Below, piece after piece: positions 28,020 to 35,940 of a stretch of 64,000 nucleotides of DNA. Within the stretch, counting starts at the first letter, position 1. The number at the start of each line of letters is the position of its first letter. The translations under genes and the position numbers were made by a program. The notes below the pieces were generated by a model. That model was not told the DNA's origin, searched no databases, and saw nothing but the letters and a program-made list of their open reading frames with translations. The DNA is from Bog-473 sp963821755 (GTDB lineage: Bacteria; Actinomycetota; Acidimicrobiia; Acidimicrobiales; RAAP-2), in assembly GCA_963821755.1 (NCBI GenBank), contig CAWGEX010000002.1, positions 806,001 to 870,000 on the forward strand, written 5' to 3'.

Positions 28020-28979
28020 TCACAAACGCGAGACGAGCTCAGCCACGATCTCCGCCGCTGGTCGTGGCTGCCTGGCGAGCGCGACGCTCTGTCCGGCCCA
28101 CATGGAGAGCGCTTCAATGTCACCGGTGGTGCCAACCATCGGCGGCGCCGGCTCGTAGCGGACGATTGCTTCGCCCGAAGCGAAGTGCGCGATGACATCG
28201 CCCACTCCGGGCCGACTCTCCAGAGGCGGCCGGCCCGCGGCCTCCCACATCTCGGCCGTCGAGTTGCGGAGCGCGCGGTGGGGCGAGTCCGGCCAGTCGA
28301 CGTCGTAGAGGTCGGGGTACCACTCCGCGTCGGTCTCGACCGCGTTGATCAGGCGAGTGCGGTACTCCTGGTGGATGGGCATCTCCTGGGCAAGCAGAAA
28401 CTGGGTACCCACCCACGCCGCCTGAGCGCCCAGGGCGAGGACGGCGGCCACGCCGCGAGCGTCCCCGATCCCACCGGCCGCGATCACTGGCACCGGCGCC
28501 ACCGCGTCCACGACGGCGGGCACCAAGGGGAGCGTCGCAATCTGACCCCCCACGTGCCCCCCAGCCTCCCAACCCTGCGCCACGATGACATCAACTCCGC
28601 TGGCGACCGCCCGCCGCGCCTCTTCGGCGCTTCCGACCGTACACAGAACGAGTCCGCCCGCATCGTGGACCTGCTCGACGTAGCCAGCGGGATCTCCCAG
28701 AAACAGTGACACGATCCGCAAACCGGCCTCGAGGGCTTCATCGAGGCGACGGTGCTGATCGGAGGTGAGAACCAGGTTGCCGCAGAAGGGACGATCGGTG
28801 AGCGCCGCCGTCTCGCGAACCACGTCTCCTGCCGGATCGGACCACGTCAGCGTCACCATGCCGAGCCCACCGGCATTCGAGACCGCTGCCGCCAGTTCGG
28901 GCACCGCCACCATCGCCGCCAAGACAATCGGTTGTTCAATCCCGAGCAGTTCGCAGACCGGCGTTCGCACTACTGCCAC
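28020..28979 (-). CDS. Nitronate monooxygenase family protein
   Basis: 319-aa FMN-dependent TIM-barrel enzyme of the 2-nitropropane dioxygenase/NMO family. Signatures: GIEQPIVLAAM at the N-terminus, VSNAGGLGM, VIVAQGWEAGGHVGG for the phosphate-binding loop, VIAAGGIGDARGV and LALGAQAAWVGTQFL. The catalytic His of class I enzymes is plausibly in EAGGH. GTG start at 28979. These enzymes oxidise alkyl nitronates such as propionate-3-nitronate, a plant and fungal toxin. Between peroxiredoxin-like and NTF2-like genes, in keeping with a detoxification cluster. Confidence 0.85.
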   Translation of the reverse strand: MAVVRTPVCELLGIEQPIVLAAMVAVPELAAAVSNAGGLGMVTLTWSDPAGDVVRETAALTDRPFCGNLVLTSDQHRRLDEALEAGLRIVSLFLGDPAGYVEQVHDAGGLVLCTVGSAEEARRAVASGVDVIVAQGWEAGGHVGGQIATLPLVPAVVDAVAPVPVIAAGGIGDARGVAAVLALGAQAAWVGTQFLLAQEMPIHQEYRTRLINAVETDAEWYPDLYDVDWPDSPHRALRNSTAEMWEAAGRPPLESRPGVGDVIAHFASGEAIVRYEPAPPMVGTTGDIEALSMWAGQSVALARQPRPAAEIVAELVSRL

Positions 28980-29033
28980 CTACCCCTTCGATCCAGGCCG
29001 TCCTCCACCCAACACGGACAGATCCATATTCTT

Positions 29034-29636
29034 CTAGGACTCATACGATGTGGGCATCGACTTGGCGGCCCGTTTGTTCCAACCGTGAAAGCTCGAGTAG
29101 TCGCCTGCATCCCAGGCCTCGCGCAATCCCGGCTTGCTCAGGTCCCAGTCGGGGCGGATCTCGCTCGACGCAGCGCACAAGTCGGACCACAGGTCGTAAA
29201 ACGACGGGCGTCCCCAGAACCAGTAGCCGTTGTAGATGCTGTGAATGAGGAGTCCAGGCTTGAGCACCAGCGTGTGGGGGATCATCGGATCGTGCTCGGG
29301 GTCGGTGTATTCCTGGATGTCGAGGTCCTTTTGGATCGTCCGAGCTGGGTCCGAGAGAAAGGTCCATTGGGCGCCGACTGAACCCCGGAACTCCTGCAGG
29401 GTGTGGTGGTCATCGGTGGCGATGGTGACGACCTGGGTATAGGCGACGGCGATTTTCGGATAGTTCGCTGCGAGCTCCAGGTGCTGCTGGTGTTCCTTCG
29501 GACAGTAATTGCCTCGCGCCAGCGTGAGGATCATCGGATCGTCACCTTGGAGCTCACTGAGTGTGCGAACGATGTTGGTGTGATCCGGCAACGAGTAGTC
29601 GGGGAACACGCCGCCTGGTCTGATGTCGGATCGCAT
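29034..29636 (-). CDS. Peroxiredoxin-like (AhpC/TSA) protein
   Basis: 200-aa thioredoxin-fold protein with a single active-site type Cys in LARGNYCPKEHQ. Otherwise closely follows the paralogue at 24317 (MRSDIRPGG, LSELQGDDPMIL, YTDPEHDPMIPHT, YNGYWFWGRP, KPGLREAW). The conserved context around the Cys and the lack of CxxC suggest a one-Cys peroxiredoxin-like thiol enzyme. Start taken at the ATG at 29636, behind AAAGGCAG, to match the paralogue; GTG at 29654 is also in frame. First gene of the minus-strand cluster beside the tRNA. Confidence 0.85.
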   Translation of the reverse strand: MRSDIRPGGVFPDYSLPDHTNIVRTLSELQGDDPMILTLARGNYCPKEHQQHLELAANYPKIAVAYTQVVTIATDDHHTLQEFRGSVGAQWTFLSDPARTIQKDLDIQEYTDPEHDPMIPHTLVLKPGLLIHSIYNGYWFWGRPSFYDLWSDLCAASSEIRPDWDLSKPGLREAWDAGDYSSFHGWNKRAAKSMPTSYES

Positions 29637-29794
29637 GGGGTGACTGCCTTTCACTCGACGATGCCTGCGGGGATCTCAGTGTCGGTTGGACTGGCCACCG
29701 CAACGCAACCGCATGCATCGTACCGGCCCCACCTACGACCCGCCCCGATGGGGCAGGTCTGGGGATCCCACTTCGGCCCTCTGACCAGGACTTT

Positions 29795-29870
29795 TGGTGG
29801 AGGTGATGGGACTCGAACCCACGGCCTCTACATTGCGAACGTAGCGCTCTACCAGCTGAGCTACACCCCC
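29795..29870 (-). tRNA. tRNA-Ala (anticodon CGC)
   Basis: 76 bases with encoded CCA. Acceptor GGGGGTG pairs with CACCTCC and contains the G3:U70 pair, the alanine identity element; discriminator A. D arm GCTC...GAGC, anticodon stem CTACG/TGTAG with loop TTCGCAA (CGC), T arm GTGGG-TTCGAGT-CCCAT. Fully folded and presumably functional. It marks the border between the accessory region on the left and core genes on the right; 3'-half relatives lie at 10.6 and 20.8 kb. Confidence 0.95.
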
Positions 29871-30031
29871 GGAAGGCGATCAGATTACTCAATGCTGACG
29901 GGAGGACCATCACGGTGTCCTGCCCGCTCCGAGCAGTGTCGGATGCTCGGCCCTCTACGGCCAGAGTTCGTGGCGGTGAGTGGAACCGCGCCCACGGAGA
30001 AGAGTGTCAACCAAACCAGGCCGACGTCGGG

Positions 30032-30799
30032 TTAGTGGCCGGCCACCGCCTGGCGGGGGAAGTCGTCCTCATCGTCTTCGTCCCACGCCCCGGGGTACCC
30101 GGACTCGGCGGCGCCGAGGTACGCCCCGGACGCCCGGTAGTCCTCGAACTCCTCGAGCTCCTCGAACTCCTCGAACTCTTCGCGCCCGTCCGCGCCGAGC
30201 GGCGACCGGGCCCACCGCGTGGCCTGGGCCTGGATCTCGCGGGCGTAGGCGATCAACCCGACCATGGCCACCAGCGCGATGGCGGACAGAGCGGTCAGGA
30301 CCCAGGCCAGGTGGAGGGCGGGCAGCACGCCCAAGATTCCGGTGGTGACGGTGAGCCCGGTGAGGACCAACAGGATGCTCGAACAGCGTCGCCGGGCCTG
30401 CTGGCGACGGTACGCCTGCAGTTCACCCCGGGACTGGTCCAGAACGGTGGGGGGCTCGGGCGGGTCGAGCACGCCCACACGCTCGTAGTGGGCCCCCTCG
30501 ACGTCGTCGATGTCGGCATGTTCCTCGTCGTCGACCGGGCGGAGCAGCACGAGTTTGCCTCGGTACATGGGCGGGTCCGCCTCGACCGCCCTATCGACGC
30601 TCCCGCCCGGCACCGCCGAATGCAACCGGTAGGCCGGGCTGACCAATTTCGGTCCGGCGTGTTCGAGCAGGTTGAGCTGGTGATGGAAATGGTCGATCGA
30701 ACCGACGCTGTCGCGTTCGGAAAAACGCCGATAGAGGCTCGGCGCCAGCACCAGTAACCACAGTATGACTACGAGGACCAGCAGGATCACACTCGTCAC
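30032..30799 (-). CDS. SepX/GlpR-like divisome membrane protein
   Basis: 255 aa. One N-terminal membrane helix (residues ~3-23) is followed by SLYRRFSERDSVGSIDHF and a leucine-rich helix, the hallmark of actinobacterial SepX/GlpR. Two more membrane helices at ~140-190 are preceded by RRQQARRR. The tail is strongly acidic (EEFEEFEELEEFED). SepX/GlpR proteins link the division ring with SepF or Glp. GTG start at 30799. Family call rests on layout and the RRR...SxDxF motif. Confidence 0.6.
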   Translation of the reverse strand: MTSVILLVLVVILWLLVLAPSLYRRFSERDSVGSIDHFHHQLNLLEHAGPKLVSPAYRLHSAVPGGSVDRAVEADPPMYRGKLVLLRPVDDEEHADIDDVEGAHYERVGVLDPPEPPTVLDQSRGELQAYRRQQARRRCSSILLVLTGLTVTTGILGVLPALHLAWVLTALSAIALVAMVGLIAYAREIQAQATRWARSPLGADGREEFEEFEELEEFEDYRASGAYLGAAESGYPGAWDEDDEDDFPRQAVAGH

Positions 30800-30987
30800 T
30801 CCCCGACGAACCTACCTTCACTGCGTAGAAGACCCTAACCAGGGCCTATATCCCAATGGTGGATGGTGGGGATATGCGCAGCGCCGACATCGTCAGTGCA
30901 GCTCCTCGTTGTCCTCTTTATCTACCCCGCTCGGCCACGGTTGGCAAGAGGTTGCTTCTCCCCCAGTTCACGACGGTCGGTCCCGGT

Positions 30988-31791
30988 TCACCCGGCGCGG
31001 CTCCACCACCGTCCGTCGTCGCAGCCGACCGTCACCGGCACGTCGAAGCAGAACGAGACCCGTGGCGAGGTCACCACATCGGCCAGGCCCCCCGCCGCCA
31101 GCAACCTGCCCTGGCGCACCAGGCCCGCATGGGTGAATCCGGCGGGTATCTCCTCGCAGTGGTGGGTGACCAGGACCATGGTCGGGCACTCGGGGTCGGC
31201 GGCCAACCCGGCGAGGCGGGTGACCAGGCGCTCCCGGGCGCCGAGGTCGAGCCCGGCCGCCGGTTCATCGAGCAGGATCAGCTCGGGTCGGCCCATCAGC
31301 GCCCGGGCCAGGAGCACCTGTTGGCGTTCACCCTCGGAGATCACGCCGAAGGGGCGGTCCCCGATGGCGCCGACACCGGCCTGGTCCAAGAAGCGGTCGG
31401 CCCGGGCCCAGTCCTCGTCCGAGTACGGGTGCCACCAGGTCTCCAGCGCTTCGTCGCGACCACTGACCACCACGTGACGGGCCGGCAGGTCGGGCCGGAG
31501 TTGGCGGGTGACCGAGCCGCTCACCAGTGAGATGCGGGGCCGCAGCGTGCGGACGTCGACCCGGCCGAGACGCGCTCCGAGGATCTCGACCACGCCGGCC
31601 GACGGCCACAGCCGGGCGCCGGCCAGCGCCAGCAGCGTCGTCTTACCCGAACCGTTGGGACCGAGAATGACCCAGCGCTCCCCCGACCGCACCAGCCAGT
31701 CGATGCCGTCGAGGACGACGACACCGTCGCGCCGCACGCTGACGTCGTGCAGGGCGATGACCGGGCTGCGGTCCGTCGCCACCGCCGTCAC
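30988..31791 (-). CDS. ABC transporter ATP-binding protein
   Basis: 267-aa ABC ATPase: Walker A GPNGSGKT at 44-51, signature ISEGERQQVLLARAL (SEGER variant of LSGGQ), Walker B LILLDEPAAGLD, switch His in VTHHCEEIP. The EIP after the H-loop resembles the ModF/YlmA-like group of orphan ABC ATPases. No permease gene is adjacent, so it is either a soluble ABC protein or partners with a distant membrane component. GTG start overlaps the stop of the preceding small gene by four bases (GTGA), making it the last gene of the cysH operon. Confidence 0.85.
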   Translation of the reverse strand: MTAVATDRSPVIALHDVSVRRDGVVVLDGIDWLVRSGERWVILGPNGSGKTTLLALAGARLWPSAGVVEILGARLGRVDVRTLRPRISLVSGSVTRQLRPDLPARHVVVSGRDEALETWWHPYSDEDWARADRFLDQAGVGAIGDRPFGVISEGERQQVLLARALMGRPELILLDEPAAGLDLGARERLVTRLAGLAADPECPTMVLVTHHCEEIPAGFTHAGLVRQGRLLAAGGLADVVTSPRVSFCFDVPVTVGCDDGRWWSRAG

Positions 31792-32106
31792 CCGGCGGGA
31801 GGGGCAACCTGGGCCAGGCGACGGCTGATCCGGCCCACCAGTCCCGAGCAGGCCTGGGCCCAGGTCCGCTCACCGGCCAACCAGAGCCACAGCTCGCGCC
31901 GGTAGGCCACCGCGATGCGGGCGAAGTCGTCGTGCGTCATCCCGGCCGGGCCCAGCGAGCTCCAGCGGGACCAGAGCCATTCGATCAACCCGTCGGTCGG
32001 CGCTCAACGTGGTCACCAGATCGGCCCCGTCGGCGATGGCCGCCCGCCACAGCGCGGCCCGGGCCGTCGGCTCGTCCGGCAGGTGCAGGCTGGGCGGCGC
32101 GGTCAC
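31788..32106 (-). CDS. Small protein of unknown function, frameshifted
   Basis: Not recognised. GTG at 32106, three bases after the stop of the FrhB-like gene. The first part reads TAPPSLHLPDEPTARAALWR and IADGADLVTTLSAD. One extra base near 31991-32000 then shifts to DGLIEWLWSRWSSLGPAGMT, with HDDFARIAVAYRRELWLWLA at 31920-31860. Corrected length about 105 aa; helical, Trp-rich, no membrane segment or Cys. Its position between sulfite-reductase genes and an ABC ATPase, with coupled junctions on both sides, suggests a role in that operon. Confidence 0.6.
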
Positions 32107-32108
32107 CG

Positions 32109-33380
32109 TCAATGGCGGATGAAGACGGGCCGGCGGTCCGTGCCGTCGTAGTTGCGCACGTGCTCTTCGAAGTCGATGAACAGGGGGGCGTCGGGGTCGA
32201 GCTTGCGCTGCAGGGTGCGACCGGCGATCTTCTTGTCCAGCGCATCGAGGCGGAGCAGCGCCGCCGGGTCGTCGAGACCGCGGACGTCCAACTTGGGCCG
32301 GGCGGCCTGGAAGGCCAGGCGGCCGCGCTCGGTGCGGATCAGCACGCTGGTCCATCCGTCCATGGAGCCCACGCTGCCGACCGAGATGTCGGCCGAGCGA
32401 CCGAGGAAGTCGGCGCACTCGTCGCAGCCCTTCAGGGCGGCGCCGTGAAAGTCCTTGACCGGCTCGTCCACCGCCAGCTCCCCGTCGCGGTACTCCACGA
32501 TCATCCGCCCGCGGATCACGTCCATCTTGGAGACCCGGTCCAGGTCGACCCCGCGCTTGTCGCGTAGTTCCTTCAGCGTGAGCGCCTCGTAGTCGAAGTT
32601 CTTGGTGCACATGAGAGCGATGCTCAGCACCACGGCGTCGACCCGGTGGGCCCCGGTGGGCCAGCGCCGGGCCTGCATGGCGCGGAGCCCCTGCACCTCG
32701 CAGGGTGTCCCCACCACGGCGATGCGCGGCTTGGGCCCCAGCTTGTACGCGGAGAGGTCCAACTCGGCCAGGGCCATGGTCTGGTTGTAGAAGCTGCCCG
32801 AGGCGGCCTTGATCTGCTCGGCCGTGGTGGCGATGGTGGCGATGCCCTTCCACTGCTCGTCCGGATCGCCGCTGGGCTTGGAGACCAGGGCGCCGTCGAT
32901 CTCCCCGGCCGCCAGCAGCCCGATGAGCAGCGCGCTGACCGCACCGCCGTCCTGGACGTCGTCCAGCGTGGCCGAGGCGCGCACGGCGAAGCTGTCGACC
33001 ACCGCGCCGAGCCCGTCGGCCGGGGGCCCACCGGTGATCTTCCAGTAGGTGTCGGAGGAATCGGACCGGACCTGGGCCGGGACGACGTCGGCATCCTCGC
33101 CGTCGACGGCGGTCGACGGCGGCCACAGCGCTTCGTAGCGCAGCCCGCCCCGGGGGCAAAAGTCCCAGCACAGCGAGCACCCGGTGCACATCTTGACCAG
33201 CTCGGGCAGGTTGGTGTCGAAATCGATGCCGATGGAGTTGGACGGGCAGACGGCGACGCACGTGCCGCACTGGATGCAACGGTCGGCGTGGATGACGCCG
33301 GCTTCGAGCTCCCAGAACCACACCTTGCCCGGAGGTTCGGTGATGCCGTTCATCTCCTCGCGCACCCGGTAGCGCTTCAT
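32109..33380 (-). CDS. Ferredoxin-domain FrhB/FdhB-like F420 dehydrogenase subunit
   Basis: 423 aa. N-terminus holds two [4Fe-4S] motifs: CIQCGTCVAVCP (Cys35, 38, 41, 45) and CTGCSLCWDFCP (Cys65, 68, 71, 75). Then come the FrhB/FdhB N and C domains: VGTPCEVQGLRAMQ, the conserved CTKNFDYEAL segment, and KGCDECADFLGRSADISVGS. The family oxidises coenzyme F420H2 through FAD and passes electrons to Fe-S centres. ATG at 33380 overlaps the stop of the sulfite reductase gene (ATGA), so both are made together. Inferred role: electron donor unit for the reductase. Alternative: independent F420:ferredoxin oxidoreductase. Confidence 0.85.
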   Translation of the reverse strand: MKRYRVREEMNGITEPPGKVWFWELEAGVIHADRCIQCGTCVAVCPSNSIGIDFDTNLPELVKMCTGCSLCWDFCPRGGLRYEALWPPSTAVDGEDADVVPAQVRSDSSDTYWKITGGPPADGLGAVVDSFAVRASATLDDVQDGGAVSALLIGLLAAGEIDGALVSKPSGDPDEQWKGIATIATTAEQIKAASGSFYNQTMALAELDLSAYKLGPKPRIAVVGTPCEVQGLRAMQARRWPTGAHRVDAVVLSIALMCTKNFDYEALTLKELRDKRGVDLDRVSKMDVIRGRMIVEYRDGELAVDEPVKDFHGAALKGCDECADFLGRSADISVGSVGSMDGWTSVLIRTERGRLAFQAARPKLDVRGLDDPAALLRLDALDKKIAGRTLQRKLDPDAPLFIDFEEHVRNYDGTDRRPVFIRH

Positions 33381-35107
33381 GCGCGGACCACTTCGGTGGC
33401 CCCCGAGATGGTGGAGGCCAGCTCGTGTTGGGGGGTGCGCCGGGCCCAGGAACGGAAGGGCTCGGACTCCCGGCGCTCGGCCTGGTAGCGGTTGACCACA
33501 CGCAGGAGGGCATCGGGGACCCGGTCGACCGGCAGGGCGCCGGTGACCCAGTCGATGAAGGCCGCGTCGGGACCGAGCGATCCGCCCAACCCGATGTCGA
33601 CCGCCTCTTCGATGTGCTCGTCCACGTGGGCGATGTCCCCCCGGAAGCCGATGTCGGCGATCTGGGGCTGCGCGCACGAGGCCGAGCAGCCGGAGAAGTG
33701 CATGCGGATGACGCCCGCGTCACCGGTGCCTCCCCCATCGGCGCCGCCGGCGGAGAGCTGCGCATCGAGGGAGCGCGCCCACTTCACGGCCCGCTCCTTG
33801 GTCTCCACCACGGCGAAGCGGCAGAACTCCGAGCCGGTGCACGCCACCACGCCCCGCTCGAAGGGACCGGGGAAGGGCGAGTAGGTCTGCATCAGCGGCT
33901 CGGCCAACAGGTCGTCCAGACGATCCTCGGGGATGCCCGAGAGGATGAAATTCTGGTCGGTGCCGACGCGGACCGAGCCATCGCCGTAGGTCTCGGCCAA
34001 TCGCGCCGTCTCAATGAGATCGATCCCGTGCATGCGGCCCACCGGGACCGAGCAGCCGACGTAGACCAGGCCGGGCTGCTTCTGGGGATGGACCCCCACG
34101 TGGTCCCCCCGGAAAGCGTTGGTCAGCTCGCGGCCCGCCGGCTCGAAGGCGAACTTCGTGCGCTCGTCCAGGGCGGCCCGGAACCCTTCGGGGCCGAGCT
34201 CCTGGGCCAGGTAACGCATGCGGGCCAGGCCGCGGTTCTCCCGGTTGCCCAGTTCGCCGAAGACCTGGGCCACACCCCGGCAGAGCTCGACCGCCTGGTC
34301 GGGCCGGATGAAGAGGTCGATGTCCGACGCCATCCGCTCCCCGTCGGACAGCCCGCCGCCGATGAGCACGTTGAACCCGATCGACCCGTCGCCGTGCTCG
34401 GCCGGCCACAGGCCGATGTCGTTGATCTCAACCCGGGCGCAGTCCTCGAGGCAGCCCGTGACGGCGATCTTGAACTTGCGCGGCAGGTTGGAGTACTCGC
34501 GATTTCCCGTGAAGTAGGCGGAGACGGCCTGGGCCACGGGGAAGGCCTCCACCACCTCGCCGGCATCGATCCCCGACACCGGGCACGAGCACACGTTGCG
34601 GGCGGAGTCGCCGCAGGCCTGGACGGTGGTGAGGCCCACGTCCCAGAAGCGCTGCCAGATGCGGGGGACATCGGCGATGCGTATCCAGTGCAGCTGGATG
34701 TCCTGGCGGGTCGTCAGGTCGGCGTAGCGGTTGCCGAAGACCGGGCTCTCGTCGGGTCCCTCGGCGAAGGCGTCGGCCGCCACACCGATCTCGCGGACCT
34801 GCGGCGCGGTCATCACCCCGCCGGGCACCTTGATCCGCATCATGAAGGCGTCGCCGCCCTGCTTCTGCGGGTACATCCCGACCCACTTGAGCCGCTCCTG
34901 CTCGCCCGGCACGGCACTGATCGAGTCGGCGCCCTGCTTGGAGTACGTGTCGATCACGGCCTGGGCCACCTCGAAGGGATGGCGGGACAATTTCAACTGC
35001 TCGACCGAATTGAGCTCGCCGATGTTGCGGTAGGGCCGGATGAATTTCAGGCCGCGCTCGCGCCCGCGGAACTCCATCCCGTAGGGGTTGTCGAGGTCGC
35101 GTGGCAT
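33377..35107 (-). CDS. Siroheme [4Fe-4S] sulfite reductase (nitrite/sulfite reductase family)
   Basis: 576 aa with the doubled ferredoxin-like and siroheme domains of assimilatory sulfite/nitrite reductases. Cluster and siroheme ligands: CTGSEFC (Cys423, Cys429) and SGCSASC (Cys474, Cys478), the C-x5-C...C-x3-C motif. Substrate-side region QKQGGDAFMMRIKVPGG and TTRQDIQLHWI are typical of actinobacterial SirA/NirA. Neighbours are cysH, cysD, cysN and a siroheme synthase, so sulfite reduction to sulfide is the likely reaction; ferredoxin-nitrite reductase is the alternative name. Starts 3 bases after cysH ends; coupled by ATGA to the FrhB-like gene. Confidence 0.85.
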   Translation of the reverse strand: MPRDLDNPYGMEFRGRERGLKFIRPYRNIGELNSVEQLKLSRHPFEVAQAVIDTYSKQGADSISAVPGEQERLKWVGMYPQKQGGDAFMMRIKVPGGVMTAPQVREIGVAADAFAEGPDESPVFGNRYADLTTRQDIQLHWIRIADVPRIWQRFWDVGLTTVQACGDSARNVCSCPVSGIDAGEVVEAFPVAQAVSAYFTGNREYSNLPRKFKIAVTGCLEDCARVEINDIGLWPAEHGDGSIGFNVLIGGGLSDGERMASDIDLFIRPDQAVELCRGVAQVFGELGNRENRGLARMRYLAQELGPEGFRAALDERTKFAFEPAGRELTNAFRGDHVGVHPQKQPGLVYVGCSVPVGRMHGIDLIETARLAETYGDGSVRVGTDQNFILSGIPEDRLDDLLAEPLMQTYSPFPGPFERGVVACTGSEFCRFAVVETKERAVKWARSLDAQLSAGGADGGGTGDAGVIRMHFSGCSASCAQPQIADIGFRGDIAHVDEHIEEAVDIGLGGSLGPDAAFIDWVTGALPVDRVPDALLRVVNRYQAERRESEPFRSWARRTPQHELASTISGATEVVRA

Positions 35108-35110
35108 GAC

Positions 35111-35791
35111 CTAAGCGTGCAGCCCGCACTCGGATTTGTCGAGTCCGGCCCAGCGGCCGGCCCGGGGGTCCTCGCCCTCGGCCACCGGACGGGTGGTCGG
35201 GGCGCACCCGATGGAGCGGTAGCCCTGGGACCACAGCGGGTGCTGCGGGAGCTCGTGGTCGACCAGGTACGACGTGATGTCGTCGTTGGTCCACGTGGCC
35301 AGGGGGTTGACCTTGACCAGCCCGAAGGCGGCGTCCCAACTCACGATGGGCGCGTTGGCCCGGGTCGGCCCGTCGTCGCGCTTGAGCGACGTCAGCCAGG
35401 CCCGGTTGCCCTCCACCGCTCGACGCAGGGGGGCCACCTTGCGGAACTGGCAGCACTGCTCGCTGCCGCAGGGGTGGGCCGCCGCCTCGGGACCCGGCTT
35501 GGTCACCGTCAGGTTGAGCCCGTAGCGGTCGCGCACGGTGTCCACGAAGGCGAGGGTCTCGGGGAAATGCGCCTCGGTGTCGAGGAAGATCACCTCGATG
35601 TCGGGCGCCAATTTGGTGGCCAGGTCGATCAGGACCACGTCCTCGAACGAGGCGGCCAGGACCAGATCGGCGCCGAAGGTGTCCACGGCCCAGCGGATGA
35701 CGGTGCTGGCCGGCGCCGTCTCGAAGTCCGCATTGAGGCTGGTCAGCTCGTCGGCGCTCAGCGTGTCCCCCGCGATCTTCGATTCAGCCAT
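35111..35791 (-). CDS. cysH: Adenylyl-sulfate (APS/PAPS) reductase CysH, one cluster ligand missing
   Basis: 226 aa, cytosolic reductase turning APS (or PAPS) into sulfite using thioredoxin-like donors. Catalytic Cys222 in the C-terminal KSECGLH. The APS-type [4Fe-4S] motif is CC...CxxC: Cys113-Cys114 and Cys196 are present, but the last ligand is Thr199 (GCAPTTRPV instead of the usual GCxxCTRPV). Codons are clear ACC ACC, so a single-base error would not explain it. ATG at 35791. First gene of the leftward operon, divergent from cysD across a palindrome. Confidence 0.9.
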   Translation of the reverse strand: MAESKIAGDTLSADELTSLNADFETAPASTVIRWAVDTFGADLVLAASFEDVVLIDLATKLAPDIEVIFLDTEAHFPETLAFVDTVRDRYGLNLTVTKPGPEAAAHPCGSEQCCQFRKVAPLRRAVEGNRAWLTSLKRDDGPTRANAPIVSWDAAFGLVKVNPLATWTNDDITSYLVDHELPQHPLWSQGYRSIGCAPTTRPVAEGEDPRAGRWAGLDKSECGLHA

Positions 35792-35906
35792 CGGCCACTC
35801 CCTTCCTCGTGGCTCGGGATCGGACCCTCGCCCATAACCTGTCGGGACGCCTTCCGGGGTCCTGACCCGCGGCCTTGACGCCCGACGGAATGCAGACCAA
35901 AGTATA

Positions 35907-35925
35907 CATGACCAGATTGGTCATG
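35907..35925. promoter_or_regulatory. Palindromic operator between cysH and cysD
   Basis: CATGACCA-GAT-TGGTCATG: perfect 8-base arms with a 3-base centre, in the 149-base divergent gap, 16 bases before the cysD start. It overlaps an AT-rich stretch (AGTATAC at 35901-35907). Central position between the two arms of the sulfate assimilation locus suggests one regulator (for example an Rrf2/CymR-like or TetR-like protein) controls both. Confidence 0.65.
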
Positions 35926-35940
35926 ATTTGAAGGGGTTCC

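Noticed and set aside
33377..35107. Ferredoxin-nitrite reductase (NirA)
   Set aside because: Family cannot separate the two by motif alone, but the cysH, cysD, cysN and siroheme synthase context favours sulfite.
33425..35878. 817-aa plus-strand frame opposite sulfite reductase and cysH
   Set aside because: Composition rich in Gly, His, Arg and Val with no domain; it mirrors two clear genes on the other strand, as high-GC DNA often does.
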